64,000 nt of DNA, from assembly GCF_000722635.1 (NCBI RefSeq), contig NZ_JOKH01000004.1, positions 308,285 through 372,284 of the forward strand. The letters run 5' to 3'. Position numbers and translations under genes: made by a program. Origin of the DNA: Endozoicomonas numazuensis (lineage in GTDB: Bacteria > Pseudomonadota > Gammaproteobacteria > Pseudomonadales > Endozoicomonadaceae). The notes beneath the pieces are model-generated. The model was not told where the DNA came from. It saw only the letters and a program-made list of their open reading frames with translations, and ran no database searches. Positions 8,986 to 17,493 of this stretch are shown here, one piece after another (position 1 is the first letter of the stretch; the number at the start of each line of letters is the position of its first letter).

Positions 8986-9521
8986 TTTTCTTCTTTTCTC
9001 CATTGATAGCTAAAGCAATCTACCCATTGGTTGCCCTTGTTGGGGTTTTGATAATGACGTTTCAGTAGACCTGTTGACTGAAAGCCAACCTTTTCCAGTA
9101 CTCTCTGGGCTGCTTTGTGGTTACAGTCACAATAGGTCATTAGTCGGTTGTTGTTTGCCAACTCTGATTCGACCAAACCTGCTAACAACTCTGATACATA
9201 GCCCTGACCTGAATAGTCATGGCTGATACCAAAATGAAATTCAAGGTGTTGAGGCTTGTTGAACAAGGTGAGCTGCCCGATGGCTTGTCGATTTTTCTTG
9301 TCTTCAATGACCAAAATTACCCGATTGTGCTCCACCCATGATTGTGGGTTAGACCATTCACTTAACTTCAATAGGGTTTCGGCTACAGATGAATGAGGGA
9401 GCCGAGCCAGGTACTGGGACTCTGCAATTCGCCCGGTATAAGATTCAAAAAGATTCTTGCTGTCGTTTGTTTTAAAAAAACTGGTTGCCAGTCGCAGGGT
9501 GTCCACTTCAAGTTTCTGCAT
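8982..9521 (-). CDS. GNAT family N-acetyltransferase (RimJ/RimL-like)
   Basis: This 179-residue protein has GNAT features: a substrate-side strand VILVIEDKKNRQAIGQLTLF, then a strand LEFHFGISHDYSGQGYVSELLAGL containing the acetyl-CoA pyrophosphate loop (Q/RxxGxG/A form, SGQGYV), and the C-terminal AAQRVLEKVGFQSTGLLKRHY typical of RimJ-like enzymes. The acceptor may be a protein N-terminus or a small amine and cannot be told from sequence. It is followed by a truncated second acetyltransferase. Confidence 0.75.
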   Translation of the reverse strand: MQKLEVDTLRLATSFFKTNDSKNLFESYTGRIAESQYLARLPHSSVAETLLKLSEWSNPQSWVEHNRVILVIEDKKNRQAIGQLTLFNKPQHLEFHFGISHDYSGQGYVSELLAGLVESELANNNRLMTYCDCNHKAAQRVLEKVGFQSTGLLKRHYQNPNKGNQWVDCFSYQWRKEEK

Positions 9522-9630
9522 GTGAGCTATTATTTGTCCTTTAGTAGTGATGGGGCATAAACGAATAAATATCTGGGCTGCATTTATTTCTGTTTAATTG
9601 AGTCAGCTCGGCCTAAAAAGAGGCTTTATT

Positions 9631-11271
9631 ATGAAGGCTATAACCAGAGCGTTGTCGACTATATTGTTGGCTTGTTCTGCGATATCCTGGTCATACGGTC
9701 AGTTTAATCAGGTGATTGATTGCAGTTCGCTGTCGCAATTTTCTGACCAACGTCTGCGACAGACCTATACCGAGCTCAGCCAGAATAATCTCATTAATCA
9801 TTGTGCTGTACTGGTACCAAACTGGCCACATGAGAACATCAGCAAGCTGTTTAATAGCTTGCCGGAAAATACCCTGATTCTGTTTTTCGATGGCGAGAGC
9901 AGTTTTGCATCATCATCCATTTTACCTTCCTCTTCCATCGCGGCTTCGGCCAGCACAGCTAATAATGCTACTACTACGCCAAAGGCGACGCCATGTCTAG
10001 AGGGTGTGTTGAATGATGATAATGGGACTAACTCAACCGATGGCTCTGGCTGTGCGCCCAGTAATGTTATACCTGTTGACCCCACACTGCCGCCTGACCC
10101 TTGTCTCGACTTGCTCAATCCGGGGGGCTTCTGCACCTCAGGTATTATGGGGTTGAAGCGGGGACAAATAATAGTGGGTATCGGCAATGGTACTGAAGAG
10201 GTGGTATTAAGAAGTTCACCCATAATAGATGGGGCTGCCAGTTTCAAGGGCGGACATATGCTGGAAGTGGGCAGCCGCAGTGGGTTTGTCAATCAGCAGA
10301 CCAATATTATTCAGAATATGGCCTTTTATCCGGATATTGACCACAACAATAAAAGCATTGATTCCATTATTTTTGCTGCCTGTTTTGATGGCGATCTGAT
10401 TATTTCAGGTAACCGATTCAAACTGGATACCCGGGCTGCGATGTACAGCTATTGTGAACGTGAGACCAGCGATAATGGCATTGCTCCCCATGTACAATTC
10501 AGAGGCAACCATGTGGAAGGCTCTTTGGGAGAGATTCCGCAGGAAGGCATCTTATTCAGTATGCCCTATGTCAGGAATATTCCGGGGCTGATTAATATCA
10601 GTGACAATACGTTTACCTGCCCTATGGAAGCGGCTATAGAATTGCGTCTGGGAGCCAACTCTACGTCGGTTGTTCGGAATAATCAGATCCAGCACGCCCG
10701 TATTCGCAGTGGCATTCTGTTGGAAGCGGAAGAGTCTGATGACGGTGTAAACCATCCTTATTACGAAGTAGAGGGTAATCTGATCAATGTAGAGGATGAG
10801 AATTATCTGAACGATGGCATTGTCTTTAGAGGCGGGATGGATGTGAAAATGTCCGATAATACTATTAACGGCCATCGAATTCTGGTTCAAAAAAGCATTT
10901 CTTCTGATAACTCAGATATTGGTCGTGTCGATTTCAGAGTGACCTCTGCCGAGAATAGTTCTTCTCACGGAGCGCCTTGCTCAGACCTGTTCTACTTTAC
11001 CGGTTCTGTAACATTTACAGGAATAGAGCCTTGTGTTGGGCAACCCCTGACCACCGACTTGCCTGACACTACGATAGGGTCAACCACGACGGTATTACAG
11101 TCTCATAAAACCTTAGTGCCATATAAAACCTTGGTGCCAGCTCAAACCTCAGTGCCAGCTCAAACCTCAGTGCCAGCTCAATCACCGAATGAAAATTCCG
11201 CTACCGTGATAACCACCGTTAGCCTGATAACCATCCTATCTCTGGTTATGGGTAGCGCTGTACTACAATAG
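9631..11271 (+). CDS. Secreted right-handed beta-helix-like protein with C-terminal hydrophobic tail
   Basis: The 546-residue protein has a signal peptide (MKAITRALSTILLACSAISW to SYG) and a Ser/Thr/Pro-rich, Cys-containing region (about residues 90-165). A middle part has recurring N.I/N.F turns (ISGNRFKL, ISDNTFTCP, VRNNQIQH, MSDNTINGH), as in parallel beta-helix proteins. A Pro/Thr stalk of short repeats (VPAQTS) follows, then a C-terminal hydrophobic segment that runs to the end without basic residues. ATG 9631 is preferred to TTG 9598 because the signal peptide starts there. It is probably a cell-surface or exported protein; its ligand is unknown. Confidence 0.6.
   Translation: MKAITRALSTILLACSAISWSYGQFNQVIDCSSLSQFSDQRLRQTYTELSQNNLINHCAVLVPNWPHENISKLFNSLPENTLILFFDGESSFASSSILPSSSIAASASTANNATTTPKATPCLEGVLNDDNGTNSTDGSGCAPSNVIPVDPTLPPDPCLDLLNPGGFCTSGIMGLKRGQIIVGIGNGTEEVVLRSSPIIDGAASFKGGHMLEVGSRSGFVNQQTNIIQNMAFYPDIDHNNKSIDSIIFAACFDGDLIISGNRFKLDTRAAMYSYCERETSDNGIAPHVQFRGNHVEGSLGEIPQEGILFSMPYVRNIPGLINISDNTFTCPMEAAIELRLGANSTSVVRNNQIQHARIRSGILLEAEESDDGVNHPYYEVEGNLINVEDENYLNDGIVFRGGMDVKMSDNTINGHRILVQKSISSDNSDIGRVDFRVTSAENSSSHGAPCSDLFYFTGSVTFTGIEPCVGQPLTTDLPDTTIGSTTTVLQSHKTLVPYKTLVPAQTSVPAQTSVPAQSPNENSATVITTVSLITILSLVMGSAVLQ
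11104..11186 (+). repeat. Tandem 18-bp repeats encoding a VPAQTS stalk
   Basis: The unit GTGCCAGCTCAAACCTCA is repeated, with diverged copies on the left, inside the gene ending at 11271. It is likely prone to copy-number change. Confidence 0.75.
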
Positions 11272-11359
11272 TTCTTTGCATTAAGGGCGCTGGCGGTTTG
11301 AAGTCGCTGCTCTGAAAGGATTCAGCCTTTACGGCAGGGACGTTTGAAACAAAATAACA

Positions 11360-12220
11360 ATGTGTTCAGTTTGTATGTTTAAACACTTGCCTGACTACCT
11401 GCTGGTTTTTATTTTTGGTGTATTTTTTACCTCACTCTCTGGAGCGGCTGCTCTAGAGCGTGGCATGCTCTACTCTGGCCTTTATGATGACCATAAAGGT
11501 TTTATAAAAATTATATCCGGAGGAAACGGCAGGCCTTTTGTCAAAGGAGTTAAGCAAAATCATAAAGCCTATGCCTGTTTTCGAAATTATGCTTATCGAT
11601 ATTTCCCTATAAAAGGTTATGAGCAAGAGCTGGGTGAGTTGCGCCCACATTGGCTAAAAGTGTTGGTCATCAGAGAAGAGCTCAATTCGGGAACGCTTCA
11701 GGATGGCAGTTGGCTGATTTGGCTGGATGATGACCTCTTCATTAGAGATTTTGAAGGCCCCACCTCTATTTTTGAAAAATATATACAGACATTTTCCAAT
11801 CTCGATACCGTGCTGATTGCAACAGGGGATTGTGACCCCTTCATCATGCTGAACTCCGGGATTCTGATCTTCAAGGTAGGAGATAGAAGTCGGGAAATGG
11901 TCGAAGAATGGTGGGATTCCAGACCCAGGCAGGGCAACTGTCACCATGATGACCAGAGCCGATTGATAGATTTGATACAGTCAGGGTATGAACCCTATGT
12001 AGCGGTTGTTCCCCAAAGGTTGGATAACCTTAGTCTTAATACCTTCTTACTCTTCTTTCCCTCAGGAGGGGAAGACAATGATTGCTATGCCCAGAAAGGA
12101 GATTTTGCCATGCAACCTGCTGGTGCAACGGAAGAAGATAAAGAACATATCCTCAAGCAGCTTTTGAATCAGATTTATTATTTTAAGATTCAGTATTTTC
12201 AAAGTGCCTGTAATTTATAG
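11360..12220 (+). CDS. GT34-like glycosyltransferase (GMA12/MNN10 type), exported or membrane-anchored
   Basis: This 286-residue protein opens with a hydrophobic N-terminal segment (about residues 10-32), then a nucleotide-sugar transferase domain. The DxD-like metal site is in WLIWLDDDLFIRDFEGP (near residue 122) and a conserved stretch LNSGILIFKVGDRSREMVEEWW lies near 170. This layout resembles galactosyl/mannosyltransferases of the GMA12/MNN10 family, best known from fungi and plants. A hydrophobic N-terminus facing an extracytoplasmic compartment is unusual for bacterial sugar transfer. Its last 22 bp overlap the convergent acetyltransferase gene. Confidence 0.6.
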   Translation: MCSVCMFKHLPDYLLVFIFGVFFTSLSGAAALERGMLYSGLYDDHKGFIKIISGGNGRPFVKGVKQNHKAYACFRNYAYRYFPIKGYEQELGELRPHWLKVLVIREELNSGTLQDGSWLIWLDDDLFIRDFEGPTSIFEKYIQTFSNLDTVLIATGDCDPFIMLNSGILIFKVGDRSREMVEEWWDSRPRQGNCHHDDQSRLIDLIQSGYEPYVAVVPQRLDNLSLNTFLLFFPSGGEDNDCYAQKGDFAMQPAGATEEDKEHILKQLLNQIYYFKIQYFQSACNL

Positions 12221-12705
12221 TAGCGACTTGGAGCAAGATCTTTCTTCATTAGCTGCCCACGCTGTTCCGTTGGTTCTCCCTCTTTAGCCCAGCCGTTCTT
12301 GAGGTAGAAAGCTTCAGCTCGATGATTGCCTGGAATATATCGCAGAAAAGCCTGTGTGCAGCTATTGTTTGCAAGCTGGCTGAGGGTGTAGTCGTGCAGT
12401 TTTTGCCCCATGCCTTTGCCACGCCAGTGTGGCACCAGGTAGAACAGGTTGATATAGCCTTCGATCTTTCCGGAGTCGGCTTGAAGCCGACTTCGAAACT
12501 CCAGTTGACCGATAATCTCACCTTGATAGAGCACCATTAGAAAACCTTCAGGCGCTTTTTCTGCCAGAAACTGAAACCATTCTCTGGTTTCAGAGGCGCT
12601 GAAACCTTCCAGATGACCATGACTGACCTGCCAGGCATCTTTACGAAACTGCATACAAAGCTTCATGTCTTGCTTAAGATTGACTGTCCGTACGGAAAAG
12701 GTCAT
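12199..12705 (-). CDS. GNAT family N-acetyltransferase
   Basis: The 168-residue protein shows a complete GNAT core. The strand GFLMVLYQGEIIGQLEF is followed by INLFYLVPHWRGKGMGQKLHDY, where RGKGMG is the acetyl-CoA loop. The C-terminal part AFLRYIPGNHRAEAFYLKNGW carries the usual N-x-x-A-x-x-F-Y-x-x-x-G-W. ATG 12705 (MTFSVRTVNLKQ) is preferred; upstream codons in the frame lack similarity to the fold. It lies in a run of minus-strand acetyltransferase genes. The substrate is unknown. Confidence 0.75.
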   Translation of the reverse strand: MTFSVRTVNLKQDMKLCMQFRKDAWQVSHGHLEGFSASETREWFQFLAEKAPEGFLMVLYQGEIIGQLEFRSRLQADSGKIEGYINLFYLVPHWRGKGMGQKLHDYTLSQLANNSCTQAFLRYIPGNHRAEAFYLKNGWAKEGEPTEQRGQLMKKDLAPSRYYKLQAL

Positions 12706-12730
12706 TGATCGGCACCTAAATGCTTTGAAT

Positions 12731-13192
12731 TCAGAGACTTTTGGCCATGGGTATGCAGTCCAGCTGGAGCCCTCTGGGTGAGTGATAAGTCGAAACTTTA
12801 TCACCCACAAAGCCACAGCGACGGTAAAATGCAGCTGCATTCAGTGTAGAGTCCAGCTTCATTTGAGAGAGTCCCGCTGCTCTCGCAATTTGCTCCAGAT
12901 GAGTCATCATCTTTCGGGCAACGCCTTTCCCCATAAACTGAGTATCAACAAAAATAGCATCAACCATACCGTTCTCGGTATTAATCATTCCCGTACCGGC
13001 CACTTCCCCTTCCAACATCACAACATGAAACTTTTGCTCAACGGTATCCATAAATTGTTCTGAGGCTTTACCGTCGGTCCACATAGTCAGGGCTTCATCA
13101 CTGTAATGGCCTTTGCATTCAGAACGGATTGCCAGAGTACGAAGCTCAAAAGCTCTCTGAGCATCACTGCGTTGTGCTTTTCTTATTTTCAT
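12731..13192 (-). CDS. GNAT family N-acetyltransferase
   Basis: This roughly 153-residue acetyltransferase starts MKIRKAQRSDAQRAFELR. It contains the central strand HVVMLEGEVAGTGMI, then VDAIFVDTQFMGKGVARKMMTHLEQIA with the acetyl-CoA loop MGKGVA, and ends with LDSTLNAAAFYRRCGFV. ATG 13192 is favoured; an ATG at 13246 would add 18 residues. The gene overlaps the 3' end of the upstream nucleotidyltransferase pseudogene by about 28 bp, so the two were probably cotranscribed. The acceptor is unknown. Confidence 0.75.
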   Translation of the reverse strand: MKIRKAQRSDAQRAFELRTLAIRSECKGHYSDEALTMWTDGKASEQFMDTVEQKFHVVMLEGEVAGTGMINTENGMVDAIFVDTQFMGKGVARKMMTHLEQIARAAGLSQMKLDSTLNAAAFYRRCGFVGDKVSTYHSPRGLQLDCIPMAKSL

Positions 13193-13847
13193 GGTTATCA
13201 GGGGTCTCCTGCTGTGTTTTTCTTCGCTCATAGCTGTCTGTAACATGCTCGGATAGAGCCGTTAAGGCAGCCAGATTTGTCGGCTGTTGATAGCAGTCCT
13301 TAAAAAGGTTGAAGCCTGTCCGGTCATTCTCACTTAACCAGCTGAGACTTTTCTTGGGGCCGAAATACCAGAGCCTTCTGAGTTGAAAGTAAATCTCCAG
13401 CAGATCGGTTTGCAGCCAGGTTCTTCGGTACATACCTTCCAGATCATCCTGTTCGATACGTTTGAGCATTTTCCGGATCCACTCTACGGTGTGTAGCTGG
13501 TCCTCACAGCTCATCGGTTCCGGCCCTTCATGAATACGTTGTCGAATCTGTTTCAGAAAGCGTCCACCCAGTTCACGAGTGTCCAGAGCGCAGAAACCAT
13601 CGCCTAATTTCAGGAACTCATCCCTGTCGGCTTGCATGTCTTCTGTCTGATAAATCCAGGCATCCAAAAAAATACCCTGAAAATCTCGGGCATCTTTTGC
13701 CACCTCTGTTTCATCACAGAAACAGGCAATATCAATATCGCTGGTGGCCGTTGCATCATTCCTGGCCCGGGAGCCGTAAACGATAATGGTATGGGGTTGG
13801 TATTTTTCATCCAGCTCCCTGACTGCAGCCTCGATCTATTTGTCCAT
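13164..13847 (-). pseudogene. MNT-type nucleotidyltransferase with an early nonsense codon
   Basis: The frame reads MDK-stop, then IEAAVRELDEKYQPHTIIVY, then GSRARNDATATSDIDIACFC. This is the minimal nucleotidyltransferase fold with the GSRAR...SDIDI active site of MNT/HEPN-type and aminoglycoside-like transferases. The TAG at 13836-13838 replaces the fourth codon (probably CAG), and no other ATG, GTG or TTG precedes the active site. The rest of the frame is open to 13164 and ends in a helical, HEPN-like region. Either the gene is newly inactivated or it uses a rare start or a suppressed stop. Confidence 0.65.
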
Positions 13848-13850
13848 TAT

Positions 13851-14120
13851 TCAATTCTTCTTTGCTATCACAAGTCCATGATTGCTGGAGCCCAGGAGAG
13901 ACGGTTCCCTGCATACGGAAAAGTGATGCTCCAGCCAGTGCTGGTAGGTGACTTCGCCAAAACTACCCGTTGCTGCACCAACCTCGGTGATCTGTGTTCC
14001 CTGTGGAATGTACTTTTCCATCAGATGGATGGTGGTGTCGAATTCCATCCGGGCGATGTTCTGCCTGATTAATCGCAGATCTTCATCAGTATCAGTGTAA
14101 TGAGCTATTAAATCGTCCAT
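13851..14120 (-). pseudogene. Internally deleted SAM-dependent methyltransferase
   Basis: This 89-codon frame joins the N-terminal part of a class I methyltransferase, up to motif I (QITEVGAATGSFGE), directly to the extreme C-terminus (YQHWLEHHFSVCREPSLLG, SNHGLVIAKKN). The middle of the fold, roughly 150 residues, is missing. The frame is otherwise clean, which points to one large in-frame deletion. It cannot be a working methyltransferase. Confidence 0.6.
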
Positions 14121-14150
14121 GGTGTTCGTACTTATTCTTTTATTCGTATT

Positions 14151-14747
14151 TCAGTCGCTTACCGGGCCTGACAATGACCAATCTCTTTGGTGAATGCCTT
14201 TGTAATACTGTTGCCATTGGGTTTTCTGGTTTTTATCCTCGAAAACTCCCATCAACCACCCAGTTTCAGCGGCGAAGTCGATATGGGCTTCTGGCAAAGC
14301 CGTGACAATATTCTGATCAATCACGACCTGCTCACGAACAAGTTGTGACTCATCCCAGACATGAGCCATCTCAGCGGGATAAAATGCCGCATTGGTCTGC
14401 TTTCGACCTTTCAGAATACCAGCTATAGCCAATAGCAATGGCCCTGCGCAGACGGCTCCAATAATGCTCCCAGATTGGCTGGCATTCTTGAGAAGTTGAC
14501 TGAGAGCCTGATTTTCAACAACTGAGCCGGGATCCCCTCCAGGTACCAGCAGGCAATCGAAATTTTCTTTAAGAGCCTCTTCAAAGCTCATGTTGATCTG
14601 ATACAGCAAGCCAGAAGAGCCATGCAGAGTGCCTTTTTCAGGGGCTACTGCATAGATTTCACATTGATTGGCAAGAAGTTCCAGTGCTGCTTTGATTTCG
14701 AATTCAATACAGCCAGGGTAAAGCAGTACCAGTACTTTTTTCTTCAC
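14151..14747 (-). CDS. DJ-1/PfpI family protein
   Basis: The 198-residue protein matches the DJ-1/PfpI fold from end to end: KVLVLLYPGCIEFEI with the conserved Glu, FDCLLVPGGDPGS in the middle, and IGAVCAGPLLLAIAGILKGR with the nucleophilic-elbow Cys (AVCAGP, near residue 100). Family members act as glyoxalases, deglycases, chaperones or amidotransferase-like enzymes; the exact role is not evident here. It stands alone, transcribed away from the secreted protein gene at 14971. Confidence 0.8.
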   Translation of the reverse strand: MKKKVLVLLYPGCIEFEIKAALELLANQCEIYAVAPEKGTLHGSSGLLYQINMSFEEALKENFDCLLVPGGDPGSVVENQALSQLLKNASQSGSIIGAVCAGPLLLAIAGILKGRKQTNAAFYPAEMAHVWDESQLVREQVVIDQNIVTALPEAHIDFAAETGWLMGVFEDKNQKTQWQQYYKGIHQRDWSLSGPVSD

Positions 14748-14970
14748 TTCTATGCTTCCTGCACTTTTGACCGCTTTTAAAACGAATCAATGACTTCAGA
14801 AAAATGTTTTAAACGACAATTGATGTTTTTACAGCAACGATGCTCGTTTGTATATACAAGATCTATGGGCAATATGGGGCTTATGAGGTCTGCTAATTTG
14901 TACGTTAGCACCTTCTAATTTTGCGCTTTCTATACTTCGTTTCAGAATTTAAAAGCAAGAAGGCTAAAAG

Positions 14971-15699
14971 ATGTATAAATATTCGATCATAGCAGGGGGT
15001 TGCTGGTTGCTGATGGTGTTGCTAAACCCAGCCCAGGCGCATGAATGCAGAGAGCTGGAGCCTCATGAATACCAGCAAACCATGTATCAACATATCTATC
15101 AGGGAATGAAAGGTATCAGTGAAGAGCTTATGGAGCGGTATGCCAAGTATACCTCTGGGCCATTAAGCACAGAGAAGTTCAGTGCGGCAGAGCTGAAACT
15201 GCTCAACTTGATGGGGTTAACCTATATTACCCACTATGAGCAGCCTGCTGGTGCAGAAAAAGAGAAGAGCTATTTCTCCCTCGGAGATACCTTGGAAAAT
15301 GCCATCTACAAATTATCGGGAGAGGGGGATGAAAGTGACGAGGTCACCGGTTTGCTGGAAGACCTGTTGGCCTGCTATGAGCAGTTTGACGGCTTCAACC
15401 TGTTGCCAAGAATCTCCCCGTTAATCTACCTGAATACCTTTCGAATACAGGGAGATAGAATCTTCGACTTCTACAGAGACCTCTGTGATAGAAACCAGCT
15501 ATGTGTCCTGGAAGTACTCTATCTGGTTAATTTGGGCATGATCAGCAGCGAAGAATTAAATCGTCAGATTGATAAAGGAAAAATGTCTGTATCGGTGAAG
15601 AGTCACTTTGGTCAGGCTAAAAAAGCGGTTAAGAAGATAGTGATTGGTGTTCAGGGTGGGAAGATTGCGCCCATTGGGGCTCGGGCTTTGATGGAGTGA
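14971..15699 (+). CDS. Hypothetical secreted protein
   Basis: The 242-residue protein has a clear signal peptide (MYKYSIIAGGCWLLMVLLNP, cleavage near AQA-HE). The mature part is acidic, predicted largely helical, and has Cys residues in CRELEP, ACYEQFD and the DLCDRNQLCVLE segment that could form disulfides. No known domain is recognised. It stands alone upstream of the hipBA operator region. Confidence 0.55.
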   Translation: MYKYSIIAGGCWLLMVLLNPAQAHECRELEPHEYQQTMYQHIYQGMKGISEELMERYAKYTSGPLSTEKFSAAELKLLNLMGLTYITHYEQPAGAEKEKSYFSLGDTLENAIYKLSGEGDESDEVTGLLEDLLACYEQFDGFNLLPRISPLIYLNTFRIQGDRIFDFYRDLCDRNQLCVLEVLYLVNLGMISSEELNRQIDKGKMSVSVKSHFGQAKKAVKKIVIGVQGGKIAPIGARALME

Positions 15700-15735
15700 G
15701 AGTTATTTCGATTGTTTCATCTGTGGATTTTTAAA

Positions 15736-15864
15736 AAGCAATATATATGTTGCTTTGTTGTTGAGACAGGTCAGTTATTACTGTAAAGCAACTTATAAAT
15801 TGCTTTCTTTCAATAAAGCAACTAATATGTTTCATTATATGAAAAAGAAACTTATACGTTTACA
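15736..15864. promoter_or_regulatory. Four operator-like repeats upstream of hipBA
   Basis: Sites with the form AAGCAA-N8-TTGCTT lie at 15736-15755 and 15786-15805 (both perfect), 15816-15835 and 15845-15864 (degraded right halves). They end just before the hipB ATG at 15868. Six-base inverted half-sites eight bases apart, in four copies, mirror the known E. coli hipBA operator layout but with a different core sequence. HipB is the likely ligand. Confidence 0.75.
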
Positions 15865-15867
15865 TTT

Positions 15868-16191
15868 ATGAGATCATTACTCCAGCAGTTCAAAAAGCGA
15901 CGTTTAGCTCTCGGCCTGAAGCAAAGCGATATGATGTTGCGGGTAGGGGTATCCCGGCAGCAGTATCAATTTATTGAGTCGAAAGGAAACCCCAGGCTCG
16001 ACACGCTCGATCTTATTGCCAAAGGTTTGAACAGTGAAATTGTTCTGGTACCTAAAGATAAGCTGGATCAGGTCAGAGCTTTGCTTGAGAGCAAGGATAT
16101 TGATCGGGAGAAAACGTCTGAGTCTGAAAATACGGCCAGCAAAGCTTTGTCTGATGACCCATGGAAAGGACTGCTGGAGGACAACGGTTGA
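15868..16191 (+). CDS. hipB: HipB-like antitoxin / autorepressor
   Basis: This 107-residue protein carries a Cro/CI-type helix-turn-helix (residues 4-60), with QSDMMLRVGVSRQQYQFIE as the core HTH. An acidic, flexible C-terminal tail ends DDPWKGLLEDNG, with a Trp near the end as in E. coli HipB. HipB neutralises the HipA kinase and represses its own operon; the four AAGCAA-N8-TTGCTT sites upstream fit this. Its stop overlaps the start of hipA. Confidence 0.8.
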   Translation: MRSLLQQFKKRRLALGLKQSDMMLRVGVSRQQYQFIESKGNPRLDTLDLIAKGLNSEIVLVPKDKLDQVRALLESKDIDREKTSESENTASKALSDDPWKGLLEDNG

Positions 16192-17453
16192 GTATTCATC
16201 AGGTCGATGAGGTTGGCGTACTTAAGCTTTTGTTGCATGGCAGGCTTATAGGCTATCTCACCAGTCATCGTAGCGGAAGAAATGCCTTAAGTTTTGTTGA
16301 TGAGTTTAAGGAAGATAGGAGCCGTCCCACCTTCACTTTAACGACACATCCAGACTTTCCCCGTTCAGATATTCTGTTAAACGAGTCTTGGACAAGAAGT
16401 CATCGTCTGCATCCTGTTCTGTCCAATCTTTTACCGGAGGGCGCATTAAGGGAATTGATTGCTCAGGGGCTGAAGGTTCATATAGATAATGAGTTTCAAG
16501 TTCTATCGTACCTGGGGGAGGACCTGCCGGGCGCATTAATTGTTCAACCCGTTGATCCTGAAGAGGTGCCCGAAAATATTTTATCGAGTCATGAAAAGGC
16601 TAAAGCTGTAAAGATAGAGAGCTCTGTCCGGGAAAATAAATTCTCTCTGGCAGGTGTGCAGATGAAGTTTTCCATGAAAGAGAAGGAAGGGCGTTATAAC
16701 TTATCCAGAGGGGGGGCTCTGGGTGACTGGATAATCAAAACTCCGTCAACCATGCATCAATATGTCCCGCTGAATGAATTTACAGCTATGTCTCTGGCCT
16801 CGATAGTGGGTGTTGATATACCTGATATAAAGCTGGTGGAGCTGGACAGACTTGATAACCTGCCACAAGTTAACTTGCCAGATGAAAAAGTAGCATTTGC
16901 AATCAGGCGGTTTGATCGTCACGACGGCACCAGAGTCCATATGGAAGACTTTGCTCAGGTATTAGTGAAGTATCCCCATGAGAAATACCGATTCGGTAAC
17001 TATGAGCAAATAGGGAAGATCCTTTATCAATACTCTGGCGATGGTATACACGACATTCAGCAATTAGCTCGACGCCTGCTGGTGAACATTCTTCTGGCAA
17101 ATGGTGATGCACATTTGAAAAACTGGAGTCTGCTTTACTCCGATCAGGTAACTCCCAGGCTCTCACCAGCGTACGACATTCTTACGACCAGCGTTTATAT
17201 AGAGGATGAAAAACAGTTTGCTCTCAATTTAGGGAAAACCAAAAACTGGTATGAAGTCTCTTATGAGCATTTCCAATTATGGTCCAAAAAAGCAGATATA
17301 CCCTGGAGAGTCATTAAACCTCATCTTGATGATGTTCTGGATAAAGCAAGAACTCTATGGCCCGAAAAACTGCAGGAGTTACCCATGCTTGAAGAGCACA
17401 AAATCAAACTAAAAGAGCACTGGAAAAAACTGTCTAGAGACTTCCGGGTTTGA
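16188..17453 (+). CDS. hipA: HipA-like Ser/Thr kinase toxin
   Basis: The 421-residue protein has the HipA architecture: an N-terminal domain (HGRLIGYLTSH, FPRSDILLNESWTRSHRLHP, LSNLLPEGALRELIA) followed by the kinase part. The latter shows AGVQMKFSMKE (ATP loop), FAIRRFDR, the catalytic NGDAHLKNWSLLY near residue 305 and YDILTTSVY. HipA phosphorylates a tRNA synthetase and induces dormancy. TTG 16188 is preferred because GGAGG lies seven bases upstream and the TTGA overlaps the hipB stop. An ATG at 16161 would extend further into hipB. Confidence 0.82.
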   Translation: MSIHQVDEVGVLKLLLHGRLIGYLTSHRSGRNALSFVDEFKEDRSRPTFTLTTHPDFPRSDILLNESWTRSHRLHPVLSNLLPEGALRELIAQGLKVHIDNEFQVLSYLGEDLPGALIVQPVDPEEVPENILSSHEKAKAVKIESSVRENKFSLAGVQMKFSMKEKEGRYNLSRGGALGDWIIKTPSTMHQYVPLNEFTAMSLASIVGVDIPDIKLVELDRLDNLPQVNLPDEKVAFAIRRFDRHDGTRVHMEDFAQVLVKYPHEKYRFGNYEQIGKILYQYSGDGIHDIQQLARRLLVNILLANGDAHLKNWSLLYSDQVTPRLSPAYDILTTSVYIEDEKQFALNLGKTKNWYEVSYEHFQLWSKKADIPWRVIKPHLDDVLDKARTLWPEKLQELPMLEEHKIKLKEHWKKLSRDFRV

Positions 17454-17493
17454 GATTAATGTTTTATTTGAAGAATGTTCCAGACGATTTGTG

